Below are positions 14,601 to 28,800 of a DNA stretch of 64,000 nt, one piece after another. The position numbers and the translations under genes are program-made. Within the stretch, counting starts at the first letter, position 1. Every line of letters starts with the position of its first letter. The stretch is from Anopheles merus. Lineage: Eukaryota; Arthropoda; Insecta; Diptera; Culicidae. Under the pieces are notes generated by a model, which had not been told where the DNA came from, made no database searches, and worked only from the letters and a program-made list of their open reading frames with translations. The stretch covers positions 27,972,156 through 28,036,155 of the forward strand of contig NC_054085.1 of assembly GCF_017562075.2 (NCBI RefSeq), written 5' to 3'.

Positions 14601-17600
14601 GGCGAGGGTGTGTTGCGTTGGGTGGGTGATTTGTTTAGTTGTTTGATTTGCCCTTTGTTTTACATTTTTGTTCACCGCGCACTCCTCCCAATCTAAAACC
14701 ACCCCAAGGCTGCACCATGTTGTTTATTTAGGTTGTGCTATCGTTGCTAAATGAAAACTGCACCGCAACAATTTACAGCAGCCATCAGCGCAAATGCACG
14801 AAAATGCACCACCTGCTGGTTAGAGCCTCCAACGAGGTGACATAACCAGTGTCAGTGTTACCATGGCAAAATAGATGCTGTCGGCTCGTGGTAACGAAAT
14901 CGTTACAGCGTGCGGTTTTTCCACCATTCGGTTTTGTGGTTTTATCTTTCACGTGCCGCAGCATTAGCTGCGGGATGAAATGGATGTTGCTGATTTGGAA
15001 AACCCACGCCCAAGACTCACGTTATCATCGCGATGGCTGTGCACACAACGGGCACACGCCGGTGGCTGCGGACGACGGGTCCCGCAAGCTCCCAAATGCG
15101 CCCACAGTCCGTACGCGTAATCGCGGTGCGTAATTAAAATCCATAAAGCGGCAATTTTCCGTCCATCGGCACGTCGTCGCTGTGTGTGTGTGATTATCTT
15201 TCAATCAGCGAGTTTTCCACGGAGCTGCTAAACCCGCTCGCACCTCCAGTACGGTGGATGGGACGGGAGCTTTTGATCGGGGATTTGAGGTTCCCGAGCC
15301 GCGTGCTGCTTGCAAACGGGATGAGGCCTACATATGCTGGACAATTATGCATCGCGCTTTGCCGAGATTAAATAACACGTCGCGTGTGTGTGTGTTTGTG
15401 GGCTACTCAGTCTTGTGCAAGCTCATGCTCACATCTAGGTCGCAGCGGGGCCTCTGTGTGTTACATTTGCACATCTTGTGCACATCCGCAAGCCATTCGG
15501 GCACAAAAGGAACGAGAGTAGAGAAGAAAAAACCCACGACAGTACACACTGTAATTGTGCCATGTTAGAGAGGTGCGTGCGTGTGTGTGTGTGCGTGTGT
15601 GTGTATGTGCTGGGAAATTGCAGAGAAAAAGTGCACTGTCGCGAGTGATTGCCTCGCCGTCGTCGTCGTTGCCACCATAATCAACATCATAATTTTGTGC
15701 TGCGCAAGAACAAACTTCACTTCAACCTTAGGCAGGCTGGATGGAGACGGGAACCCATTGCTGCTGCTACTGCTGCATCTTTCGGTGCGTGTGAATGAAA
15801 AATTGTGCTTCAACTCTCACTACCACTTCTCAGGGGGGAGGCACTTCTCAAGCTCATCGTCGTCGTCGTTCGATGGGTTTGTGGTTTCATCGTTCAGTTC
15901 ATGCGTTAATTGCTTGAACGGCACGGTGAGCCGTGGAATGGACATTTACGAGAAGGCTTGAGGTTCTTAATTGCTTCACATTTTTTATTATATTTTTTTT
16001 TGTGATATTTTACGAAGAAAAGAATGAAAGTTTAAAAAAAAACTAATAAAAACGTTAAGGTAACAATCCTGACAAATTGTTTCACATTTGTTGGCATTGA
16101 GCAGTTCCGGTAATTTGATGTCTCTTTATTTGTTATAAAACTACTCAAGTGGTTTGTTTAGCCTCTCGATTTGTCTTGATACAGTCGTTACAGCTAAATG
16201 TGGGCCTTAAATTGCCCGGTTTGGTCACTAAGGCACCCATTTTTGACTAAATGTCAATTGTTTTGTTAAAAATTTCATCCCCATGCCTGAAACAGTGTGT
16301 TCCAAAAATATGCAATTTTAGTCAATTCATCTATGGTATATTTATAAGAATATAAAATAAGAAAATAAAAAGAGTAGAATATAAAATAGAATATAACACA
16401 TATAATTATTGCTATAACAATTTTGTAAGTTTTAATGGAGTGAAAAATGTAAATAAATTTGTATTGTTACTGTAGTGTAAATCAAATACCTCAAATACAG
16501 ATCCCAATAGGTCTGTTAGAGTAAAAAAAATGTCTTAAATGGACAGTTTTGAGACAACGACTATCGGCATATTTGTTGCACATATTGAGTAAAAAAAAAG
16601 TAAGAATTAAATAATAATACTCCTTAACACATTATATGACACTTCAACTTCCCAAACGTCCCCTGTTATCTCGGCATTTTCCCACTGTGCAACAGACTGG
16701 CCACAATGGCAGAACGGTAGCGAATCAATTCAGTTATATTGCCGGGCTACTTTTCGAGTTTACAGCACCAGTAAAAAAAGCGTTCCCTCCATCTATTTTC
16801 GCTAATTATCGGCTGTGATCGACCAGAGACAAAACGTGCTCGGGATGGCAAAAGTGTTCCCCTTGTTCTGTGAACATGAAGTGGAAAGTCTTGGAAACAG
16901 ACTAGAATAAAGACATTATTTTAAAGAACTCTACAGTTACTCAATATTCTTGAACTCTAAATATTTCCAATTTGAGGCAAACGCACAAAAAAAAACTCAA
17001 CTGACGTTCATTTTAAAGCAGCCAGGACGAACTTACCCAAACGGAACCGGTCGGTGATGAAAAAGTGATGACAATTTTTCATTTAACACTATCGCGTGCT
17101 AAACGCAACGCACAGGGCAGACAAGAAAGTACGCCGGACTTGCGAAGATCCTACAGCAAGCAACCTCTTCCGTTTCGTCCACAAGCCCGGCGCTCAAGAC
17201 GATATAGAAGCCAAAACAAAGCGGCAAAGAAATCGATTGTCGATTACTCGCTACTCGAGCGGGTGCGGGAGCAGTCTGTCTGAGGAAAAGTTGGCAGAAA
17301 AGTTCGCTTCATAAAACGGCAGAACGGTGCAACGGCGGTGTCTCTGCGGGGCGATCCCGCGCAGCCCTGCAGCAAACTACCGCCACGGTGGCACGCACCC
17401 CTCCCCCACGCGATACACTTGCTCAGTTCCGTTTCGATTAATTTCCTTTTCGCGTTCGTCGATAGTTGAAGAAGCAACCGACGTCACCACCGCACCAACA
17501 GCGCGCTCTTGGGGGTTTTGTAATCAATTTCCGTGTCACGACCAGCAGCAGCGCCAGAAGCGCGGCTTGAGAAGGCGTCGGCGAACCTGCTACTGCCACC

Positions 17601-17862
17601 CAGCCACCCAGTGGCTGACAAGCTGGGTGACGTTCTGTTTCGCAATCGAGTGAAAAAGACATCCCGCGGCCTGTTCGATGGCGCATCGAATGGTGCAAGT
17701 TGACTTTCGTTTCGATTTTACTTTGTCTTCCTCGTGGCAGCTTTTGGAGCCGTGTAATTCGCTCTAGCACCCCAAGGTTCCCGCCGTAGTGCAGCTTTCT
17801 ATCCTTGCAACAAGAAAAAGCAAGGCTCCTTCAGTGCTTTTTCGAAAAGTGTGCACTCCTTT

Positions 17863-17903
<41 letters not shown>

Positions 17904-20900
17904 GGGCATGTACTTTAAGCCAATTAGTAGAATAAATACCGCTTTATCTCATCCGGCAGCCAATGCCTTCGCCCGCTGCTTTGGGCGCAGCATATTATGA
18001 GTCTTCGGGCTTTCGGATGTCAAAGCGGTAAGCTTTGTGCTTTGCGGGTGTACCCTGTCTCCCTGTCTTGCCGTTTTCTTTCCACCGCTCTCTCTCTCTC
18101 TGGGCTGGGCCTGACTTTTCATGCTCGACAGCAAAAGAGCTCCAGGGGTATTCCAATGGGGCGGAGGGACGAGGGACACACCAAAGAGCAAAGCAAACAG
18201 CAGCCTGAAGTGCTTGCAGGAAAGGATGCCTCGCTGATACAAGCTTCTGACAAGCACCACCGAGAGCGGTCTCGCTGTAATCAGCATGCTCCACGTGCGC
18301 TCAATTAAATTGCAATTGGTTTGTGCGCTGCTGCAGGGAACGGGTTTTTGGGAACGAGGGCAGCGAAAGGAAAGGAGGCACAAGATTGCAATCATCACCG
18401 AGCCGACTGCTGCAGCGACGACGAACCGCAGCAACCGATGACGATGACGACAACGACGACGATGGTGACGGTGTCAATTGCCTATCACTTCTGGACACAC
18501 CGATAATAGTTGTCTAGGTTGTCTTCCGCTGGATCGGACAGCACGCAGCATCCAGCAGCCAAGCGTGTGGTGCCACCCCCCCCAGGCATTGGTCAGCAAA
18601 TGAATTGCATTCCATCTTGCTCTGGACGCGTGATTTCATCACACTGGCCACAGCAACAACAACAGCGGCAGCGGCCTCAGCCGTGTACGTCATATGCACA
18701 CCGGTTTTGTCGCCGGCGGCTCTTAACGTGGTCATCATCGGTTTGCGCTCCACCCCCGGAGGGGATAAAGCTCATTGAGCTCAACGAACGAACCGCAAAC
18801 CTTAACCGATTGCGAAAGGAAGCAATCAACCTGTGCAACCCTTGAAGAAGGAGGATAGCTCCCCAGGGAGACGAAGCATCGGTTGGTGGTGTGGTTGGTG
18901 CAGAGTGGCCAGCGGATTGTGTCAAGATTAAAGCCCGGCAGCACATTAATACCGGATGTCGCTTTGATGCTGCCCGGTGTCTGAAGCCAACCTTAACAAA
19001 GGCCATCCTCTCGTTCGGGGAGAAGAATTGTAGGTCAAATATTTGTGAACCTCTTAAATAAAGCTTGTTTTTTTTTTGCAGTACAGCACGATGATATTTT
19101 AAGGCTACAAGTACACCTCTTTTACTAGTGCTCTAAAAGTTGGAACAGAGCTGAAACATAATCACACAAGAACTGCTTCATCATAAGAGCAAGTTGCAGA
19201 CACTGAACGCCACACGGAGGACGACTCTCTTGGGACTCTTCGGTGCAGTTTCGACGGGATTGCAAACGATAAAACTACACTCCAGCAGCAATGGCCGCGT
19301 AGATGGCTTTTTGGCACTATTGGCCAGTTTCGGTGCAAAAGTTTCGGTCCATATTCGGGTGTTCAGGTCCCGGGAATACGGCCAGATTTTATATCGTCTC
19401 CGGACGATCAATTATCTTAATGGGTCACTTATCTCGGCAATTAATTGGGCAGGGAGGGAGATGCATTTGTTGAGATTGAGGGTCGAAGGAACGATGTACT
19501 AAAGAACCAGTGCACTTAAAATCAGTTGTTTGCGTTCAACTTGTTTGGAAACTAAGTATTGTTTGTAATTTTGTAATAAAAAGCTTTTGTTAAGTGTTTA
19601 GTTTTTTTTTGTTCAGATTGTTCGTTATGAGAATTGGCAAACAAACACATTGGAAACCTTCAAGAAAGCGTTTTGTTGTAATAAGAAGCTCTTAGAGTTA
19701 AAAAATGTTTACAGTGTTTAATAAACATCGTATTTAAGAAATTGAACAAATAAAATAATTTCTACAGAATGCGCTAGAGGGCGCTAGTAGTTAGCAATAA
19801 TTGACACTTAACTAAAATGCTTGATTTCTTGAGTTCTTTCAATCACCTTATAGCATTGCTTGTTTGGTAATAGTTTTGATTTTTGGTAATAATATTGATA
19901 ATATTTCGCAATGAAATTAGTCTACAAAAGCCTCCTAAAATGATGCACAATGTCTGTTTCCTTGCTTTTTTGAACAGTTGTTTTAAGATTCTTCCATTCG
20001 CCTGTCTCTTTCCAGAACGACACCATGCGTGTGATCTACATGTACCACAACAAGGAACCGCACGGTGCGTTCTACACGCCCGGCAGCCTGCCGGACCCGG
20101 CCGAAGCGTTCAAGCAGGCCCGGTCCCTCTTCCTGACCCAGCGCATCAACCAGGCCCCGCTGAAGCCGGACCCCCGGCTGCGGACGATGGAGCTGCTCAA
20201 TCAGGACGTAAACTTGCCGCAGGGCGACGGCACCCTGCACTGGTGCAAGATGTTCAAGCTGAACGATATCAATCGCAAACATCATCTGATTAGGGTAAGT
20301 TTCTTTCCTTTGGATGTGTGTGTGTGTGTGTTTCAGGAGGGAGGAGAGAAGTTTTGTCCCAAAATCGAGTGCGGCCTAACGAACCGCCAACATTCGGAAC
20401 TTTCCGATTTTATTTATCTTTCTAGTTTTCTGACTCCTTTCCCGGGCTGCTTGGGTTCCAACCCGCGGGAAAGCTCATCTCATCCCGCGGGACCGAATGC
20501 TTGGAGAAGTTCTTATTTGTTCTTATCGGGGTTGGTTTTTGGGAGGGGCCAAAGTTTAATCCCTACGACGGGGATCTTACACGGCTCAGGCTTTTAAGTA
20601 TTCCAGTGCCGTTCGTTATACATTCAACGTTTGTACCGTGATTGTTTTGTAAACCTGCGCAATCAAGTAACGGGTGTGGTCCGCAAAAATTAGATTACCC
20701 CTTTCTTTGAACCTGTTGATCACATCAGTGATGTTGTGCCCGCGCGATGCTATATTCCCTCTGCTGCTGGATGCCTTTTATTGCACGAATCAAGCAGGTC
20801 ATCACGTCTGCTATCTGTTTCACTTTATTAAATAATCAAATCCCATACCGTGGTCCTGAGAAACGGGCAGCAGTGCCCGTTACGGACAAGATTCACCATT

Positions 20901-23900
20901 CACCGCCGTCATTTAGTCGGTATCGTAAAGCGCCATGACAGCAGACAGCTGTTATTCCACCAGATTTGTAGGACAACTTCTCCGAGCAACAGCAACCGAA
21001 GGTGACCTCATGAAGCACACGCACACACACACTCATACAATCAAGAATGAGCTCACAAATTGGAAGCAATTTAAAGAACGCTTTCTGCAAACACTGTTGG
21101 GACTGTGCGGACTGTGCAGCTTTGCAAAACGCCAAAACCCGCCGACTCGTGCGCTTGGGCAGCGTGTGCAGGAAAGGAAAACTTTCTTGTCCACTTGGCC
21201 GTACGTTCGACTCATCAGCGAAATCGAAATCACTAAAACTCGCTCCATTATTGTCATCTGTGCCGGGTAGATGACTATGGGCGAGATTTGGAGATTCGGT
21301 TTGCTGCAGGAGCGACTCGGTTCGTTACCAGCAATTCAGGGATGTACGCTCCGAATGCATTCATGCAAAATTCCTAACCCCATTCTCAAGTCAGCACACG
21401 AGAACGTACGGGCGAGCCCCACGAGCCAGCCGGCACTTTTCCAATGCACTCGCCAGGCCGGCCAAAAAAGCAATCGCCGCCACAGGTTCAGGTTCTTTAT
21501 CGGTCCGGTGGCGTCTCGGGGACCTTTCCGAGATGGCAGAGCATTCTCTCGCTTTTGCAGACGAGGTCACATATAGCTTGAGTCACCATCAGAAAAAAAC
21601 GACCAACCGTTGCACAACCGATCCGAACAGAACGGTCTAAAGGCAACCCCATTATCTTAAAACAACACCCATCATCTGGCATAACAGTGGGGTCCGCTCG
21701 GGTCGTTCCGAGACCGAGCGTGGCAGACCAAATGTCATCCTAGGTAAAACGGGCTGAAAGTTTCGGTGACAATAAAGTTCGGTGGCAGTATCTGCATGTG
21801 TGTGTGTTGCTTTCGTATGTTTTCTCACCAGTCACCTGTGCTGGCCTTTTTCCGCCGGCGGACTCTTTTTCGGTGCTGGAAGCAGCCGAGTGAGCTTTTG
21901 ATAGTTGATCGTTGTCGTACATAATTGTATGCTTCATCATCTCAATCGCTTGTTTGTTTGTGTCTTTTAGGAACGGCACGGGGTGCAGATTGCTCAGAGT
22001 GGTCGAGATTGTCGTACACTACAATGGGATGAATCATGTATGGGGCTGTTGTTTTTATGGAAAACGATTGTCTTGCATACTTGCATCTTTGCGATTTCGC
22101 TTGTCTCTCGGGCATACGTAGAACAATGAGCGGGGGCAATGTATTGTTTCGCAGTTGAAAGCAGAGGAACAACTTTTCAGAGAGAAGTTTATAAAGTGTA
22201 GTACGGATTACTTTTACTTGAAAAATACTATTTATTACATACTATCACTCTGCTGCTACGTCAGTACATCGTTTTTACAATAGAGGGCGCTGCGATCCTT
22301 AAATTATAAAACAATGGTTAATTGCGGTGAAGAAATTTACAATAAGTATGTAGATAGAACAATCACATTAAGGTGAATGAAGCTTAGTTTATGCTCTGTT
22401 TAGCCTACTTCATATTTTTTTATGTTAATATTACATGCATATTATAAACTAATATTAAAGAAAAAGCTTTAAAATAAATTATTTTCATGTCAGGCACAAT
22501 TTTCCACAGTATAGTTTTGCAATTGATTTTAAATTGTCAAACTCGTATTTTTAGAAGATCAAAATAACTGTTGAACATGCTTTAATATATCATCACTTAA
22601 CCGATAAGTGTTAGCCAGAGAAAAGAAATCGCTGTATTTACGAATTTCTTGCATTTTTAAGTTGCCTTTTATTGAATATTGTGTTGAAATATTACCATAA
22701 AACATTAAAATATCTGTTTGAAATGTGTAGCACTACATCCCTCGCTATTAGACACAATTTGCAACCATAACACCCACTAGCAACACACTCAAATGCAACA
22801 GTATGTAATTTAAACCACTCTATTCGGAGTAAACTTGCATCGCTAGAAGAAAAAAAAAACATGTGTTTTCCTTCCCGTTTCAAATTGCATAATGGAGCTC
22901 GCTGAAGCTGATGCAGATAAAAGAGAGTTTGGGCAAAAAGGAACAACAACAAACGACAGAAAGTGCTCCGAATACTATTACATGCAATTGATGGCGACAG
23001 TGCGCTGCTCCATCACGGTGTCGACACGACGTTGTTTGTTCTATTGATTTGCTGATATTAGAAATCGTTCCCATCTGGGGGTGAACCTCGAACTAGCAGT
23101 CGGAAGAATGCAAGCGGCGTAAGTTAGTTTTTTTTAGCCCCCCCCCCCTCCTTCCCCTCCATGCGAGCTTTTTTGCCACCGCTTGTAAAGGGGAAAGTGC
23201 CGATTCCACTTCCCACCGACACGGAGGGACACATTTTACACTCGTCAAAACACGCTCTAAATTCACCGTAAAGTTGCTTCGGTGTGGCGTAACGTACCGG
23301 AAAGTGAATGAAGGTTTACGGGAAAAAGAGAAAGAGAAAGAGAGAGAGAGAGAGAGAGAAAAAAAAAGAAAAGAAAACATTGTTATCGCACTTTTTCATG
23401 CCATGCCATGGTTACAAGTGCGGCCCAGCTTTTGCTGCTGGTGCGGCGGTACGAAAAGAAACCGGGAAAGTGCATTTTGTGCACTGCATAAAATGTGCTC
23501 CATCCATCCAAGGCGCGCAAGCACAGCACCAGTTTGCCGTGAGTAAATATTGAAAAACATGCCGAACGTGGTGAATATGCAACGCGCAATGCCAGCCGTC
23601 ACCTAAATCGTGTGCTTTAATAAAACGTCAGCCCTTCCATGGGGGAAAGAAATGTCGCCACGCACATGGCTGTGTGTGTGTGCGCGTCGTATGACACAAC
23701 CACTGCATTGCTATCACTCTGCTATCCGGTGCAACGGTGCACGCTTGCATTTGCAGGCTGCAGATGGTTGCAATTTTTGTCATTGACGGGAAGCAGACGG
23801 AGTTCGCGCTTTCGTGATGGGTGTTTTTGTTTTATGATTCGTTGTTTGTTTGTGTGTGCGTGTATGTGTGCGGGTTTTGTTTGCGCAAGTGAAACTTATT

Positions 23901-25733
23901 ATACGCTGAATGAAATGTGAAATTGAATGTTAATTTTATTTTAACTCACCTTGACGGCCGCAAACCTTTGATGGAACCGGTGCGTTCGCACGTTGTGTGG
24001 CATGACTCTTTTGGAGGGGTTTTGGCTTCGAAGAGGTGAAGGAGTGAATACATAATAATGTTTTCGATTCTACAACCAAAATTTCAACGAAATGAATAGC
24101 AAAGTATGAGTTGAAACATAGATGGCATTAAATTAAAATTGTATATACAGAAGCATACAATCAGCATCAAACCGTTAAAAAAATACAATTTTCTTTGATA
24201 ATTGGCTTTGGTACAAACTGCATAACAATCGAAAGTTTTTTGAAGTTTTTGCAAACTGTTTTCTTGTCGTATTAATCTTTAACTACAAAATAAAATTGAC
24301 ACTTTGTGCAACATTTATCTCCTGATTCTTTCGACATCGAGGGTTCTTAATTTATTGAAAAATAAATAAATAATAAAACTAGAAATATTCGGCAATATTC
24401 CATATAAAAACAAAGAATCAGCGGTGGTATGATGTATGTTCAACCAGAATCGGAATAGACACTGTATTGACTTTAGGATCGATTTCGATTAATTACCAGA
24501 ACAGGTCAAGGTGCAGTTCCAGGATCAAAATAAAATTGGGAGCAGATACATGGCCGCTAAGGGTTTAGTACCAGGAGACCGATAAGGGTCCAGTATCTGT
24601 TCCACGATCGATGCTGTTCTAGCATCAGTTTCATCATGAACATGGGAAGATCCATTCTAGAATCCAGAAGTCAATTCACTACCAGAAATAACGTAGTCCA
24701 CCATCAGTTCCATGACCGGTATACGTTGTGGAACATATCCAGGGCCTTTATGTATTGGTTTAGTTTGAGGAGCCCTGTAATCGATTAACCAATTTTACTA
24801 GTGTTAGAAAGTAAAAAGCTAAACTCATACAGCATACCAAGCAATTTTAATATTTTGAATAATGCATTGTAGCTGAATAATTGTTAAAAATATATTGAAA
24901 TAATACATTGTAACAAGTTAATTATTCAGCAATTAAATCGTTTGAAGAATTAATCATCATATTCACGCGTGTTATAAAGTAAATGCAGTCATTGTTTTTT
25001 TTTACTTTTTGAAGCAAATGCAGCATTGAGGAGAACTTAACGTTTGCTGCAACAAGTAACAAACTCACATATTATGTTAGTATTAACACTTTCATAAACA
25101 TTTTACATTGAAGTGTGCAGCAAGTTTTATTTAATTATTTACATTTAATTGACACTGCAAGCATTTTATCTTCTATTTCTTTCCATCTAAAATGGTGCTG
25201 TAGATTTTAATTATTGCACTTTCCAGCAGTGAAATATTGATCTCTAGTATTTTTTTTTTATCGTCACCATCCACACTCAATCATCTCACATGAGCCACTA
25301 AACTATCGCTCCGTGCGTCTCTAACGAACGATTCGTGATGACAGCTCAAATATCGGCGCTAACTGTCGTCCTCTGCCGTTAGCCGTGCGGACTAACTAAC
25401 ATGCGATTCCCACGAGGGCGGTGGCACACACTAAACACCGAACGACGACTCGGCCCCGGCGCTTGGCTGTTTGGAACGATTGTCCGTTAAATTTAATTTC
25501 CTCGCCGTTTTCCTGCCCTTCCGCACAGTTTTTCGTCCTGTTCGGACAAAAGTAAAGTCAAGCTTTAAGCTCGAATTGAAGCTGTGGATGTGTTTTTTAT
25601 CGTTTAAAAAACAGAGACACGCAGCACAAAGCACAAAACACTTACTCAGTGGCCTGGTTTAAAATGTCCGCCGGCTAAGCAAAAACCCATTTCCATCGTC
25701 CTGATCGCAACAAACAAATAGAATGTAGAGCGA

Positions 25734-25806
<73 letters not shown>

Positions 25807-28800
25807 ATTGTGCAAGCCGAGAGTGGGAAGTTTTGCATTTTGCACTAGAATTCATTTGACGTTTTGTCTTTGCCTTAGTCGTACGGTGCCTTTTTCCCGC
25901 TAGAGGGAGTATTTTTGTGCTCGTTTCTATCCCGTTCCACGTTCTCTACTTCATTTAAACCGATCGGTGGGGTTGTTTTTCCCCCATTCTTTTCAACCCT
26001 TCTACAACATCCTATCGGGAAGGAGGAAAACTATTTCAAAATCACAACGTGCACCACACGGAGTCATGGAGGTTCGATAACAATCGTTTAAATAGGTTTC
26101 ATTTTAATTATTGATTGCTCTTTGCTTAAACACTTGACATGGGGCTTTGTTTACTTGTTTCGTTCGATTTCACTCCCTTTTTATCGTTTGTATACATTTT
26201 TTCTCCCTTCTGTTCTTCCGAATCCTCATGTTTGTGCTGTCATACGACACTACTTTGCTACTTCTTGCTTTCTTTTGTACAATTTTTTGTTGTTTCTACC
26301 GCGATTTGTTCTCTTTTTAATAGCACCGTTGCAATTTATACATTCACTAAATGCGATTTGTCGCTGAAAAGCACACACACAAACCGACTCGACAAATGAT
26401 GGCACCAGCATCATGCAACAAATCGTCCCCGTGCCGAGCACCAACAGTCCGGGACCGGGGAAAAACTCTGTTTCCTTTGCGCTGGTCTATATGTTTGTCA
26501 TTAAATTACTTTTTTTACGAGTTTTTGCTCCATCCGTCGAACATCGGCCCTGTCCCCAAAACGCAAATGCAAATCGATACGCTTCCCTGCGAAATAAATC
26601 CCTCGCATCAATTGTGTCGCTTATTTGCAGCCGTGTTTTAAATTTTCCCTCCGTGCCGGATTTTTGTTTGCAGTCTGCTGCAGGGCCGTTGCTCGCTGTT
26701 ATTCCTCTCTTTGCTGTTTTATTTGCACGAATTGCTTTAAACAAGCACCATGGCTCTCGGTGTCTATGGATTGTGTGTATGTGTGTGTGTGTGTTTGAGG
26801 TTTAAATTCTCGTTCACTCGCCCTCATAGAGCCTAAGCGAAAATGGTACCGGGTTTGTAAATAAATTGTAATTAATCGGAAAACTGTACCTTGTGCTTGA
26901 GCGGTTTTTTTCCCCCGCAAGCACGTTTGATGTTTTTCCCGCCAGTTGGTTGTTTTCCTCCCAGGGCCAACGGCGTGACCTTTCGGTGAGTGCACGATCA
27001 CAACCAACCCCCCAGGCCGGCTGGTTTACAGATGTCAATAAAAATGTCTCACCGTGTGGCAGGCAGCGCGCTGCAGCATTTGTGCTTCGCCCCGCGATGT
27101 CGTTGGGGTTTTGCAAATTAAACATACACAAAATTAAACATCAATCACAACCGCGGAAGGTCGTCTCGACTGTCCTTGACTGTGTTTATACCACCAGGGT
27201 CGGCTCCGCGGGCGCATTTTATTTATCTTTGCCTTCATGCTAACCTTCCTCTTTCGCTCACTGTTTGCTTTTCCTTTTCCTTTGCAGTACGAGCCAGTGT
27301 TTGACTCGGGGACGAGTGCATCCTACGTCTATCACATGATCCTGCACGAGTGTCAAGGATCGTCGCCGGAGCTGGAAATTATGTCACGGGAAAACGGTTG
27401 CCCGTGCTATCGGGCGGATAAATCGATACTGACCTGCAACTCGATAGTGGCGGCGTGGACCCGCGGTTCCGAGGTAAGTGGTTGCAATAAGCAGTCAAAT
27501 TGAACGAGCCAGGGTGCTTTTCATTGGGTATCGCATGCAGTTTTTTGCGGAATTTCTGTTGTGAAGCTTTTAATATTTTTAAAATTACTTATTCCTTTTT
27601 TATTGTAAATACTCCAGTGAATTCTCAGATATTGAGGGAATGATTTATGTATATTAATGCTCCTAACACAGTCATTCAACTGGTTCGTAAAAATATAATG
27701 AATTGAAACGAACAGCGCTTTTAGGTCAATATTTATCAATATTTGCCAGCCAAGCTATTGCTTACGAGTTGTTGAAGTTAAACGCGTTAAATATTATTTT
27801 AATATTATTTTGTTAAATGTTCTATTTAGATCTTCAGTTCAATTGTGGAAGTAAATATATAAATACTTGTAAATATTTATAGCTTGCTTGATTGAAACAA
27901 GCCTCTAGTTTCTACCAATTAACAAATAATATTTCCCAAATTAACAAATAATATGATGGTACAACAAATTAGTCGTCACATTAGTTATAAAGACTTCATT
28001 AGTCTTTTCGTTCTTCTATATTGCTGACATAAGTAATAATTTTTCATACTGATCATAATATAAGTGCAATTTTCAACAATCTTTATACAACAATTGTGTG
28101 CAAAAAAACTGAATTTGATGTTAATGTTTTCTGTCTCCAGACATGGAACTAATGCCAAGAGCGATGCTAGGATTTTGCTTGGATGGTTTTATTTGATTTC
28201 AGAAAACACGAAACGTTTCATGTTTTGTTTTGGCACAACTTCTCAAAGCAAGCACTATAAATAAAACAAACCAATTAATGGAATGTTTTATGGCTTTTGT
28301 CAAACATTTGAACCTTTCCCATTGGTGGTTTTATTTTTGCCAATGCAATAAAAGAAAAGTCAATTCAAACATTCGTGATTTACTTTGACCCCACGGAAAA
28401 TAGGCTATCTTCTCATTTCCCATTTTCCTGTATTGAAAATCCTAATGTTTGGTATATATTTTTCCTTCCCGCCAAGTTGATTAACAGTAATCAAAACTAG
28501 ACAAAATGGCAATAAAAATAAACGCATCAAAATCATATTTTGCTCAGGCTCGGGCAGCGGTCGGATATTTTATGAAGCAATGAAAAGAAGCTCCCTCAGC
28601 ATTCGTTTATTGTGTTCCCTTTCTTAAGAATTTCCTTAAAGCTTCTCCCACCTAGCCCTCAATTAGCAAGACACACACACACACACAGTTCGATGAAATC
28701 GAAACACATAAAAGCACAAGAACGGTTTTTCGTGCGTGCGTTCCTACCAATCGAAAATGGAACCATTTAAAGCACCGACACGCTGGGACCACACCTGTGA

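Larger units (their letters stand above)
11694..20015 (+). other. Intron A-B (8.3 kb)
   Basis: The intron runs from donor gtaagg to acceptor cag, phase 0. It carries a poly-C run near 14194-14206, a MITE-like element at 16182-16563, a run of 38 G at 17864-17901 and an AT-rich block at about 12900-14100. No coding exon was recognised inside it. Confidence 0.85.
20295..27287 (+). other. Intron B-C (7.0 kb)
   Basis: GT-AG, phase 0. It contains a GA tract at 23340-23359, a decayed minisatellite-like patch at about 24510-24720 and a long CA microsatellite at 25741-25805. AT-rich blocks lie at about 22180-22740 and 24050-25270. No exon was recognised. Confidence 0.85.

Noticed and set aside
23948..24012. 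Possible small minus-strand exon ending in a good donor (ccgtcaag|gtgagt) with an in-frame ATG
   Set aside because: Only 18 codons with no family match and no partner exon found; it sits inside an intron of the + strand gene.
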